The notes under the pieces were generated by a model. The model was not told where the DNA came from and made no database searches. It saw nothing but the letters and a program-made list of their open reading frames with translations. A DNA stretch of 64,000 nucleotides. It comes from Sphingomonas corticis (GTDB lineage Bacteria > Pseudomonadota > Alphaproteobacteria > Sphingomonadales > Sphingomonadaceae). Below are positions 42,235 through 50,065 of this stretch, piece after piece; the first letter of the stretch is position 1, and every line of letters starts with the position of its first letter. A program made the translations under genes and the position numbers. The DNA lies in contig NZ_JAAVJH010000007.1 in NCBI RefSeq assembly GCF_012035195.1, positions 62,001-126,000 on the forward strand, written 5' to 3'.

Positions 42235-43132
42235 GGTTTGCCCTTTTGACGCAAGGAGAAGAAGCGTGCCCCGGCAGGTCGCGCCGAAGACGGGAGACGG
42301 CGCCCGCCCAGTCGCCGGGGCGCGGCTGCGCGTAGAGGCGGGCATGCGGGTACCAGGGCGTGTCGCGCGCGGCCGGATCCCAGCGCCAGTCGGGTTCGGC
42401 CTTCAGCAGCAGCCAGGTCGGCCGGCCCAACGCGCCGGCGAGATGCGCGATCATCGTGTCCACCGTGACGACCAGCGCGCACCCGGCGACCAGCGCCGCG
42501 GTCTGCTCCATGTCGAAGGGGCAGCCGCCCGGGTTCAGCACCGGAAGCGCGCTCGCCGCCGCGACCAGCGTGACGCACGGATACGCGCGCGCGACCGGTC
42601 CCAGCAGGGCGGGCGACAGCGACCGTGACGGATCCCATCCTCCAGCAGCATGGCACAGGCCGATCGCGCCCGACGGCAGCGGCACGGGGGGGACCGACAG
42701 ATACGCCGCCGGTGCATCCTGCGGCCGCGCGCGCAGGACGAGCGGCAGGTCGCCGATCTCCACGTCGCAGCCGCGCGGCGGCAGCGGATGCGCCGGATCG
42801 AAGGGGTGGAAGGCGATCGACGGAAAGGCGCGCGACACCAGCGGCAGCAAGCTCTCCTGCACCTCCACCGCCACGCTCGCGGCGCGGGCGGCGAGCAGCG
42901 GCAGGAAGCGCGCGAACTGCAACGTGTCGCCCAGCCCGTGGTAGCAGCGCACCAGCACGTCGCGCCCGTCCACCGGCTCGCCGCTCCACACCCAGCGCAG
43001 GTGATAGGGAAGGGCCGGATCGTCGCGCGTCGCCGGATCGCGGGCGACGAGGCTGGCCAGTGCCATGTCCCACGCGCGCTCGTACGCGCCGCTGCGCATC
43101 GCCGCCGTCCAGTCGTCCACACCCGCCGCCAT
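42191..43132 (-). CDS. Heptosyltransferase-like (GT9/GT41-like) protein
   Basis: A 313-residue protein with a GT-B donor domain of the ADP-heptose transferase type seen at the end of many TPR proteins: LVRCYHGLGDTLQFARFLPL at the N-terminal domain and QTAALVAGCALVVTVDTMIA, HLAGALGRPTWLLLKAEPDW in the C-terminal domain. The TPR repeats usual in such proteins are short or absent (MAAGVDDWTAAMRSGAYERA only). Donor and acceptor are unknown. ATG 43132 is used; 16 further upstream codons are open but poorly supported. It is the upstream gene of the pair with DUF6165 and divergent from the methyltransferase. Confidence 0.75.
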   Translation of the reverse strand: MAAGVDDWTAAMRSGAYERAWDMALASLVARDPATRDDPALPYHLRWVWSGEPVDGRDVLVRCYHGLGDTLQFARFLPLLAARAASVAVEVQESLLPLVSRAFPSIAFHPFDPAHPLPPRGCDVEIGDLPLVLRARPQDAPAAYLSVPPVPLPSGAIGLCHAAGGWDPSRSLSPALLGPVARAYPCVTLVAAASALPVLNPGGCPFDMEQTAALVAGCALVVTVDTMIAHLAGALGRPTWLLLKAEPDWRWDPAARDTPWYPHARLYAQPRPGDWAGAVSRLRRDLPGHASSPCVKRANHGQHRDSLGPRLLG

Positions 43133-43291
43133 GATGGCGCCAAAGCCGCGAGGGCAGTGGCGGTTCCGTCGCCCGGTCAAGGAACGTAGCCCGGATCCGA
43201 ACGTTCGCGAAACGATGATCCAGCTTCAATAAAGCTTGGATTGACCTGTATTAATTGCCAACGATCGCCGATCGGGCGAAACCCGGGGGAC

Positions 43292-44110
43292 ATGAGTGTG
43301 ACCGCCGAACCCACGCCGCACGACGACGCGATGGTCCATGCGCTGCGCCAGCGCGTGGGCGCACTCGGCCCGTGGTTCCACAACATCGATCTCGGCGGGG
43401 TGAAGACTGCGCCCGACCATTTTCTGGGCGATTATCCCGCGGAGAAGTATGCGCGCTTCGCCGATGCGGTCCCGCGCGACCTGACGGGCAAGAGCGTGCT
43501 CGACATCGGCTGCAACGCCGGCTTCTACTCGGTGGAGATGAAGCGCCGCGGCGCCGCGCGGGTGGTCGGCATCGACAGCGACGACCGCTACCTCGCGCAG
43601 GCGCGGCTGGCGATCGACACGCTCGGCTTCGACGGCGTCGAGTTCCGCAACCTCTCCGTCTACGACGTGGGCGCGCTGGGCGAGCGGTTCGACCTCGTGA
43701 TCTTCATGGGCGTGCTCTATCACCTGCGCCACCCGCTGCTGGCGATGGATCTGATCCGCGAGCACGTCGCGGGCGACCTGATGCTCTTCCAGACGATGCA
43801 GCAGGGATCGACCGAGGTGGAGGCGGTGCCGGAGGATCATCCCTTCTACGCGCCCGGCACCTTCGTGCCCCCGGCCTATTTCGACGCTCCCGGCTATCCG
43901 AAGATGCACTTCATCGAGCGGCGCTTCGCCGGCGACTGGACCAATTGGTGGGCGCCCAATGCCGCCTGCACCCAGGCGATGCTGCGCGCGGCCGGGTTCG
44001 CCGTGGAGCCCACGGCGGAAGCCGACGTCTACCTGTGCCGCACCGCGCCGGTTCCGTTCGCGAAATTCGGGCCGGCCGCGGTGTATCCTGCGAAAGGGAA
44101 TCTTGCGTGA
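43292..44110 (+). CDS. SAM-dependent methyltransferase, TIGR04290-like
   Basis: A 272-residue class I methyltransferase. GKSVLDIGCNAGFYSVEMKR is the SAM motif I, with VVGIDSDDRYLAQARLAID, FDLVIFMGVLYHLRHPLLAM and a C-terminal segment rich in aromatic residues (FIERRFAGDWTNWWAPNAAC). The arrangement and the GPWFHNIDL opening resemble the tRNA-cmo5U-like methyltransferases grouped as TIGR04290 (Rta_06860 family), which sit in glycan clusters. GGGGGAC precedes ATG 43292. The stop overlaps the next gene's GTG. It probably methylates a sugar or glycan intermediate. Confidence 0.8.
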   Translation: MSVTAEPTPHDDAMVHALRQRVGALGPWFHNIDLGGVKTAPDHFLGDYPAEKYARFADAVPRDLTGKSVLDIGCNAGFYSVEMKRRGAARVVGIDSDDRYLAQARLAIDTLGFDGVEFRNLSVYDVGALGERFDLVIFMGVLYHLRHPLLAMDLIREHVAGDLMLFQTMQQGSTEVEAVPEDHPFYAPGTFVPPAYFDAPGYPKMHFIERRFAGDWTNWWAPNAACTQAMLRAAGFAVEPTAEADVYLCRTAPVPFAKFGPAAVYPAKGNLA

Positions 44111-45027
44111 TCGAAGCGGCGATGATCTGGAACGAGCCGAACAACAAGTCGCACTGGGACCCCGAACTCGATCCCGACTGGTCGATCTACGCCGACACCG
44201 TCATCCGCGCCGGCGCCGCCATTCGCGCGATGAACCCCGCGGTCACCCGCGTGCTCGGCGGCATGTCGCCGATCGACCCGCAATGGGTGAACCGGATGCG
44301 CGGGCACGGCGCGCTGAACGCGGTGGACGTGGTCGCCGTCCACGGCTTCCCGCTGGACTGGAACCTGTGGTCGATCCACGACTGGCCGGCGAAGATCGCG
44401 GAGATCGAGGCGGTGGTTCCCGACAAGCCGGTGTGGGTGACCGAGGTCGGCGTCGGCAGCTTCGGTGCGGAGGAGGTGCAGGTATTCGGCGTGGAGAAGA
44501 CCGCCGAGCTGCTCGTCGGCCGCGTACCCAACATCTACTGGTATTCCCTCTTCGACCTGCCGCACGAATGGGGTGCGACGACGCGGCACCGCGAGGCGGA
44601 AGGATCGAGCTACTATCGCCACTTCTACATGGGGCTGATCCGCGCCGACGGCACGCCCAAGCCGTCGCTTGAAGCGTACGCCCGCCACGCCGCGGACATG
44701 GGGCTGATGCAGTGGTTCCATTTCGAGGATCCGCGGCTGGACGACGCCGTCGCGTGGATGCGGCGGCTCGGGGTGCGCAAGCTGCGCACGGGCCTCAGTT
44801 GGGCGGACCGCCTCCGGCCGGGCGCGCTCGACTGGTTCGACCGGATGATGGGCGCGCTGGAGGAGTTCGACGTCACCGTCACCTTCTGCTTCACGCCCGA
44901 GCATCTCGGCGTCCAGCCGCACCACACCAGTCCGGCGCGCGAGCCGCAGCTGTTCGCCGACTTCTGTGCTGAGATGATCGACCGCTACGCGCCGGCGCCC
45001 GCGCTTCCCCTCGTCGCCACCGCGTGA
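44107..45027 (+). CDS. Xylosidase-like clan A glycosidase with permuted barrel halves
   Basis: A 306-residue protein with clan A TIM-barrel glycosidase motifs in an unusual order. It opens directly on the acid/base strand (MIWNEPNNKSHW, Glu10) and then the nucleophile strand (PVWVTEVGVGSFG, Glu113), which in GH39 or GH5 enzymes follow three earlier strands. Those missing parts appear at the end: QWFHFEDPRLDDAVAWMRRL, GVRKLRTGLSWAD, FDVTVTFCFTPEHLG and TSPAREPQLFADFCAEMIDR (residues 202-292). It has no signal peptide. GTG 44107 overlaps the methyltransferase stop; ATG 44122 is the only close alternative. Relatives are annotated beta-xylosidase; activity is unproven. Confidence 0.7.
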   Translation: MIEAAMIWNEPNNKSHWDPELDPDWSIYADTVIRAGAAIRAMNPAVTRVLGGMSPIDPQWVNRMRGHGALNAVDVVAVHGFPLDWNLWSIHDWPAKIAEIEAVVPDKPVWVTEVGVGSFGAEEVQVFGVEKTAELLVGRVPNIYWYSLFDLPHEWGATTRHREAEGSSYYRHFYMGLIRADGTPKPSLEAYARHAADMGLMQWFHFEDPRLDDAVAWMRRLGVRKLRTGLSWADRLRPGALDWFDRMMGALEEFDVTVTFCFTPEHLGVQPHHTSPAREPQLFADFCAEMIDRYAPAPALPLVATA

Positions 45028-45035
45028 TGCCCGCC

Positions 45036-45566
45036 TCATTCCTTGCGGCGCGCGTCCAGCGCATCCATCACCTGCGTCGGCTGCACGTCGCGCGTGACCT
45101 CGCGATAGTCGGGCGCATCGGCGTCGATCTCCAGCCGGCGCGCGATCCGCGCCACCATGTCGGCGACCTTGGTCAGCTCGTGCTCGGCCAGCAGGTTGAT
45201 GTGGAGGTCCAGCTCCGCGCGGCGCCGCGCCTCGGCGGACTCGCGGTTCTGACTGATGAGGACAAAGGTGGAGAGGAAGATCGCCTCCACCGACGCCACC
45301 ATCGCCAGCACGACGAACGTCGGATCGAAGCGTGGCAGCAGCGGCAGCCAGCCGAGGTTGACGAGGATCCACAAGCCGTAGAGCGACAGGTGAATCGCGA
45401 CGAAGGTCATCGATCCGGTGAAGCCGGTGATGGCGTCCGCGATCCGCTGCGACCAGGGCGCGCGCGCCGCCTCGTTGCGCCGGCGCCGCGTCAGCGACTC
45501 GATATTGCCCCGCAGGGTTTCCTGCATTCCCGTTTCGATCGAAGGACTTGCCTGATGATCCGTCAT
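45036..45566 (-). CDS. DUF1003 membrane protein
   Basis: A 176-residue protein of the DUF1003 family. Two membrane helices (about residues 52-72, ITGFTGSMTFVAIHLSLYGL, and about 85-107, FDPTFVVLAMVASVEAIFLS) are followed by the family's QNRESAEARRRAELDLHINL stretch and a coiled C-terminus. Function is unknown. ATG 45566 gives MTDHQASPSIETG; 13 more codons are open upstream. It interrupts the plus-strand glycan run, facing the xylosidase-like gene and divergent from the dehydrogenase gene. Confidence 0.82.
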   Translation of the reverse strand: MTDHQASPSIETGMQETLRGNIESLTRRRRNEAARAPWSQRIADAITGFTGSMTFVAIHLSLYGLWILVNLGWLPLLPRFDPTFVVLAMVASVEAIFLSTFVLISQNRESAEARRRAELDLHINLLAEHELTKVADMVARIARRLEIDADAPDYREVTRDVQPTQVMDALDARRKE

Positions 45567-45610
45567 GCCGTCGCCAATCGCTGGCGCGCGCCGAAGTTGC
45601 AGCATCCGTG

Positions 45611-46567
45611 ATGCGCGCCGCCATTCTTTCCGCCCCCGGGCAGATCGATCTCGCCGATGCGCCGCTACCCGAGCCCGCCGCGGGCGAGGTGCGGCTGCGG
45701 CTGGAGGGCTGCGGCGTGTGCGCCTCCAACCTGGAACCGTGGCAGGGACTGGAATGGATGACCTACCCCGGCGAAGCCGGCGGGCTGGGGCACGAGGGCT
45801 GGGGCGTGGTCGACGCGCTCGGCGACGGCGTGGAGGGGCTGGCCCCCGGCGACCGCGTGGCGGCGCTGTCCACCCGCAGCCTCGCCGATTACGACGTGGC
45901 CGCCGCCGACATGGTGGCGAAGCTGCCCGCCGCGCTCGACGGGCACCCCTTCCCGGGCGAGCCGCTCGGCTGCGCCTTCAACATCTTCCGCCGCAGCGAC
46001 GTGCAGCCAGGGCAGACCGTGGCGATCGTCGGCATCGGCTTCCTGGGTGCGGTCCTCACGCGGCTGTGCACCGCCGCGGGGGCGCGGGTGATCGCCATCT
46101 CGCGCCGGCGGGAATCGCTCGACCTCGCGCGCCACTACGGCGCGGCGGAGACGATCGCGATGCACGATCATTACGAGATCATCGATCGCGTGAAGGCGCT
46201 GACCGGCGAGGCGATGTGCGAGCGCGTGATCGAGGCGGTGGGCAAGCAATGGCCGCTCGACCTCGCCGGCGAGCTGGTGGCGTTCGGCGGCCGGCTCGTC
46301 ATCGCCGGCTACCATCAGGACGGGCCGCGTCAGGTGTCGATGCAGATGTGGAACTGGAAGGGGATCGACGTCGCCAACGCGCACGAGCGCGATCCCGCGG
46401 TGCAGATGCGCGGCCTGCGCGAGGCGATCGAGTGGGTCGCCGACGGGCGGCTCGACCCCACGCCGCTCTACTCGCACCTTTATCCGCTGGAACGCCTCGG
46501 CGAGGCGCTGAACGCCACGCGCGACAAGCCGCAGGGCTTCGTCAAGGCCCTGGTGATGCTGTCGTGA
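45611..46567 (+). CDS. Zinc-type alcohol dehydrogenase-like (MDR) oxidoreductase
   Basis: A 318-residue medium-chain dehydrogenase. LRLEGCGVCASNLEPWQGLE holds the first zinc-ligand Cys, GGLGHEGWGVV the His-Glu pair, and VAIVGIGFLGAVLTRLCTAA is the GxGxxG nucleotide motif. The structural-zinc four-cysteine loop is absent, as in short members. Together with the Gfo/Idh/MocA gene directly following (GTGA overlap), it looks like a two-step sugar oxidoreduction unit such as a keto-sugar pathway. Substrate unknown. It starts after a 44-nt gap divergent from DUF1003. Confidence 0.82.
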   Translation: MRAAILSAPGQIDLADAPLPEPAAGEVRLRLEGCGVCASNLEPWQGLEWMTYPGEAGGLGHEGWGVVDALGDGVEGLAPGDRVAALSTRSLADYDVAAADMVAKLPAALDGHPFPGEPLGCAFNIFRRSDVQPGQTVAIVGIGFLGAVLTRLCTAAGARVIAISRRRESLDLARHYGAAETIAMHDHYEIIDRVKALTGEAMCERVIEAVGKQWPLDLAGELVAFGGRLVIAGYHQDGPRQVSMQMWNWKGIDVANAHERDPAVQMRGLREAIEWVADGRLDPTPLYSHLYPLERLGEALNATRDKPQGFVKALVMLS

Positions 46568-47553
46568 AGCCCGCATCCGCCAAGCCGCGTGTGGGATTCC
46601 TCGGCACCGGCTGGATCGGGCGGCACCGCATGGCGGGGATGCTGGCGACCGGTGCGATCGAGGCGGCGGCGGTGTGCGATCCCTCGCCCGACGGCATTGC
46701 CGAGGCGCGCGCGCTCGCACCCGACGCCGCGGTCGTCTCCTCGCTGGACGAGATGCTCGCGCTGGAACTGGACGGTGTCGTCATCGCGACGCCCAGCGCG
46801 CTCCACGCCGAACAGGCGATCCGCGCGCTCGACGCGGGCGCAGCCGTGTTCTGTCAGAAGCCGGTGGGGCGCACCGCGGCGGAAGTGGCGGCGGTGATCG
46901 CGGCGGCGCGGCGCAGCGACCGGCGGCTCGGCGTCGACCTGTCCTACCGCCACACCGCCGGCATGGCGGCCATCGCGCCGCTGGTGCAGGGCGGCGCGCT
47001 GGGGCGGGTGTTCGCGGTCGATCTCACTTTCCACAACGCCTACGGCCCAGACAAGCCGTGGTTTTACGACGCGGCGCAGTCGGGTGGCGGGTGCGTGATC
47101 GACCTGGGCGTCCACCTCGTCGACCTCGCGCTGTGGACGCTCGGCTTCCCGCCGGCGGACGGGGCGCACGCCGCGCTGCGTGCAGGCGGCGCGCCGCTCG
47201 CACCGGGCCAGGTGGAGGATTACGCCACCGCCGCCTTCCGCGCGGGCGACGTCGACGTGCGGCTCGCCTGTTCGTGGCGGCTCCACGCCGGGCAGGAAGC
47301 GGTGATCGAGGCGGCGTTCTACGGCACCAACGGCGGCGCCGCGCTACGCAACGTCGGCGGCAGCTTCTACGATTTCACCGCGCACCGCTTCGACGGTACC
47401 GGCACGACCGTGCTGGCGGACGGTCCCGACGAATGGGGTGCGCGCGCCGCCGCCGAGTGGGCGACGAGCCTTGCCGCCGATCCGCGCTACGATGCCGCGG
47501 CGGACGATTATGTCCGCTCGGCGCAGGTGCTCGACCTGATCTACGGCCGCTGA
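46564..47553 (+). CDS. Gfo/Idh/MocA family oxidoreductase
   Basis: A 329-residue NAD(P)-dependent sugar oxidoreductase. RVGFLGTGWIGRHRMAGMLA is the N-terminal dinucleotide site; FCQKPVGRTAAEVAAVI contains the conserved EKP-like Lys (here QKP, so Glu is replaced by Gln); GGGCVIDLGVHLVDLALWTL carries the catalytic D-x-x-x-H. Enzymes of this family oxidise or reduce hydroxyl or keto groups of sugars and inositols. GTG 46564 overlaps the stop of the dehydrogenase. It probably acts on the same intermediate as that enzyme. Confidence 0.87.
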   Translation: MKPASAKPRVGFLGTGWIGRHRMAGMLATGAIEAAAVCDPSPDGIAEARALAPDAAVVSSLDEMLALELDGVVIATPSALHAEQAIRALDAGAAVFCQKPVGRTAAEVAAVIAAARRSDRRLGVDLSYRHTAGMAAIAPLVQGGALGRVFAVDLTFHNAYGPDKPWFYDAAQSGGGCVIDLGVHLVDLALWTLGFPPADGAHAALRAGGAPLAPGQVEDYATAAFRAGDVDVRLACSWRLHAGQEAVIEAAFYGTNGGAALRNVGGSFYDFTAHRFDGTGTTVLADGPDEWGARAAAEWATSLAADPRYDAAADDYVRSAQVLDLIYGR

Positions 47554-47557
47554 CGCG

Positions 47558-48619
47558 ATGGCGTCCCATCCCCGGGTCGGCGTGCTGACCTTCCACCGCT
47601 CGATCAACTACGGCTCCTACTGGCAGGCGCGCTGCCTGGTGGAGGGGCTGCGCGCGCGTGGCTGCGATGCGGAACTGGTCGACCACCGCTCCGTCGCCGT
47701 GGAGCGGCGCGAGCTGCGCTGCGCGTTCCAGCCCGCGCTGCCGATCCGCACGCCGCGCGACCAGCATCCCGCGCTCGGCCGCAAGGCGCGCGCGCTGGAG
47801 GCGGCGGTCGATGCGCTGCCGCTGTCCGCCCCCTTCCCGCTCGACGATCCCGCCGTGATGCCGCGCTACGACACCGTCGTCGTCGGCAGCGACGAGGTGT
47901 GGAACTTCCGCCATCCCTGGTACGGTGGCCAGCCGCTGTTCTTCGGCGAGGGGTTGCGCGCCGACCGGCTCGTCTCCTACGCCGCCAGCTTCGGCAATCA
48001 CGATGCCGCGGATGGGCTGGACCAGGTCTCCGTCGCGCGGCTGCGGCGGTTCGCCGCGCTGTCGGTGCGCGACGACAATGCGCGTGACCTGCTGTCGGAG
48101 GCGCTGGGCGAGGTGCCGCCGCTGGTGCTCGATCCGTGCCTGCAATTCGCCGATGTGATCCCCACGGATACCGCGCCGGGCCGCTACCTGCTGCTCTACG
48201 GTCACAGCTTTCCCACCGGTTTCGCCGCTGCGGTGCGCCGATACGCCGACAAGGCCGGGCTGCCGATCGTCAGCGTCGGCTACGGCAATTCCATCGCCGA
48301 CCGGCAGCGGATCGACGCCGACCCCGCTGAGTTCGCGGCGCTGTTCGCCGGGGCGCACGCGGTGGCGACCAATTTCTTCCACGGTTGCGTCTTCGCGCTG
48401 CGCTTCGGCAAGCCGCTCGTCGCCGCCGCCATGCCCTACCGTCGCAACAAGCTGCGCGACCTCACGCGCAAGCTGGCCGTCGAGCACTGCCTCGTCGGTG
48501 AGGAGGCGGACGAAGCCACCGTCTCGGCGCGCCTGTCCGCCGCGCCGGAGGGCGTGGCGGAACGGCTGGTCGTGCTGCGCGCCGCCTCCACCCGCTACCT
48601 GGACGCCGCGCTTGGCTGA
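47558..48619 (+). CDS. Polysaccharide pyruvyl transferase family protein
   Basis: A 353-residue protein of the polysaccharide pyruvyl transferase (CsaB-like) family, which adds ketal-linked pyruvate to sugars of surface polymers. RVGVLTFHRSINYGSYWQAR at the start, VVVGSDEVWNFRHPWYGGQP, LVSYAASFGNH, VRDDNARDLL, LLLYGHSFPTGFA and TNFFHGCVFALRFGKPLV are family landmarks. It starts 4 nt after the Gfo/Idh/MocA stop. The adjacent F420-hydrogenase-beta-like gene is a frequent partner of such transferases in glycan loci. Confidence 0.85.
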   Translation: MASHPRVGVLTFHRSINYGSYWQARCLVEGLRARGCDAELVDHRSVAVERRELRCAFQPALPIRTPRDQHPALGRKARALEAAVDALPLSAPFPLDDPAVMPRYDTVVVGSDEVWNFRHPWYGGQPLFFGEGLRADRLVSYAASFGNHDAADGLDQVSVARLRRFAALSVRDDNARDLLSEALGEVPPLVLDPCLQFADVIPTDTAPGRYLLLYGHSFPTGFAAAVRRYADKAGLPIVSVGYGNSIADRQRIDADPAEFAALFAGAHAVATNFFHGCVFALRFGKPLVAAAMPYRRNKLRDLTRKLAVEHCLVGEEADEATVSARLSAAPEGVAERLVVLRAASTRYLDAALG

Positions 48620-49967
48620 CGCGCCGGCGCCCGCGGACATCGTCGCGTCCGGCCTGTGCATCGGCTGCGGCGGCTGCGCGACGGGGCCGACGCGGCGCAT
48701 GGCATGGGACCGCTACGGCCAGCGCAAGCCGACCGGCGCCGACCTGACCCTCGCCGATGCCGCGTTCGCGCGCACCTGCCCCTTCTCGCCCGCGGCGGGT
48801 GACGAGGACGCCATCGCGGCGGCGCGCTTTCCCGCTGCGCCGCACGTCGACGCGCGGCTCGGCCGGTACGAGGCCAATTACGTCGGCCATGTCGCCGAGG
48901 GCGAGTTCCGCGCGATCGGCAGCTCGGGCGGGATGGTCAGCTGGGTCGCGGCGGAGCTGCTGCGCACCGGCGCGGTGGACGGCGTTGCGCACGTCGTCCC
49001 GTCGACGGACGACCGCCTGTTCCGCTATCGCATCTCCCGCGACGCGGCCGCGATCGCGGAGGGCGCGCGCTCGCGCTACTATCCGGTCGATCTCGCCGAG
49101 GTGCTGGCGGCAATCCGCTCGACGCCCGGCCGCTACGCGATCGTCGGCGTTCCCTGCTTCATGAAGGCGGTGGCGCTGCAACGCGCCGAGGACCCGGTGC
49201 TGGCGGAGCGGATCACCCACCTCCTCGGCCTGTTCTGCGGCCACATGAAGAGCGCCGCCTTCGTGGACAGCTTCGCCTGGCAGCTGGACGCGCCGCGCGA
49301 GGAGGTGCGGGCGGTGGAATATCGCCGCAAGGACCCGGGCCGGCCGGCCAACTGGTACACTGCGCACCTCGACCTGGCCGACGGCAGCTCGCGCTCGCAG
49401 GACTGGTGGCATCTCGCCGACGGCGACTGGGGTGCGGGCTTCTTTCAGAACGCCGCCTGCAACTTCTGCGACGACGTGGTCGGCGAGTGCGCCGACATCT
49501 CTTTCGGCGACGCGTGGGTGGAGCCCTATTCCTCCGACGGGCGCGGTACCAACGTGGTCGTCGTCCGCTCGGCGGCGATCGCCGGGATGGTGGCGGACGC
49601 GGCGGCCGCGGGACGGCTGGCGCTGGAGGGCGTCGACTCGGACTTCATCGCGAACACCCAGGCCGCGGGCTTCCGGCAGCGGCGCGAAGGGCTGGCCTAT
49701 CGTTTGACGTGGGCGAAGCGTGGCATCCGCCCGCGCAAGCGGGTCGCGCCCGGCGCCGCCGGGCTGCCGTGGCGCCGCCGCGCGATCTACCGCATGCGCG
49801 CGGGCATCTCGCGCTGGAGCCACCGCATGGCGTGGGCGGCGAAGCGCCTCGGTGCGCCCGCATTGTACGTCCGCTGGGCACGCGCCAGCCTCTACCTCTA
49901 CCAGGCGCTGGCCTATCATCGCGGTCGCCTGGGCGAATGGCTGCGGCGCTTCGACGGGCGCGAGTAA
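48612..49967 (+). CDS. Coenzyme F420 hydrogenase/dehydrogenase beta-subunit-like protein
   Basis: A 451-residue protein with a ferredoxin-like cysteine cluster at the N-terminus (SGLCIGCGGCATG, Cys16, Cys19, Cys22), the FrhB N-domain (GEFRAIGSSGGMVSWVAAEL, LLRTGAVDGVAH) and C-domain (YAIVGVPCFMKAVALQRAED, LFCGHMKSAAF, NFCDDVVGECADISFGDAW). Such proteins beside pyruvyl transferases occur in bacteria that lack F420, so the name reflects fold only; a reductase or scaffold function in glycan assembly is inferred. The only reasonable start is TTG 48612, overlapping the previous gene by 8 nt. The C-terminal 100 residues are Arg-rich. Confidence 0.78.
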   Translation: MADAPAPADIVASGLCIGCGGCATGPTRRMAWDRYGQRKPTGADLTLADAAFARTCPFSPAAGDEDAIAAARFPAAPHVDARLGRYEANYVGHVAEGEFRAIGSSGGMVSWVAAELLRTGAVDGVAHVVPSTDDRLFRYRISRDAAAIAEGARSRYYPVDLAEVLAAIRSTPGRYAIVGVPCFMKAVALQRAEDPVLAERITHLLGLFCGHMKSAAFVDSFAWQLDAPREEVRAVEYRRKDPGRPANWYTAHLDLADGSSRSQDWWHLADGDWGAGFFQNAACNFCDDVVGECADISFGDAWVEPYSSDGRGTNVVVVRSAAIAGMVADAAAAGRLALEGVDSDFIANTQAAGFRQRREGLAYRLTWAKRGIRPRKRVAPGAAGLPWRRRAIYRMRAGISRWSHRMAWAAKRLGAPALYVRWARASLYLYQALAYHRGRLGEWLRRFDGRE

Positions 49968-50016
49968 CGCTCCGCCGCTATCGGCCTAACCTGCGATAAT
50001 CACGTCTTCTTTTCGC

Positions 50017-50040
50017 GGAACGTCGATCCCGGCGACGCTT
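50017..50040 (+). promoter_or_regulatory. Candidate EcfG-type stress promoter
   Basis: GGAAC (50017-50021) is followed after 15 nt by GCTT (50037-50040). The -35 fits the EcfG general-stress consensus and the -10 only loosely. It lies 26 nt ahead of the SDR gene at 50066 and would drive the SDR and YciF-like genes, whose relatives are usual members of that regulon. The remainder of the 49968-50065 gap shows nothing else. Confidence 0.3.
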
Positions 50041-50065
50041 TCCTTCGCGGCAGAGGAGACGTGCG

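Noticed and set aside
48612-49967. True F420-dependent hydrogenase function
   Set aside because: No hydrogenase or F420 genes accompany it; its partner is a pyruvyl transferase, and such FrhB-like proteins occur in glycan loci.
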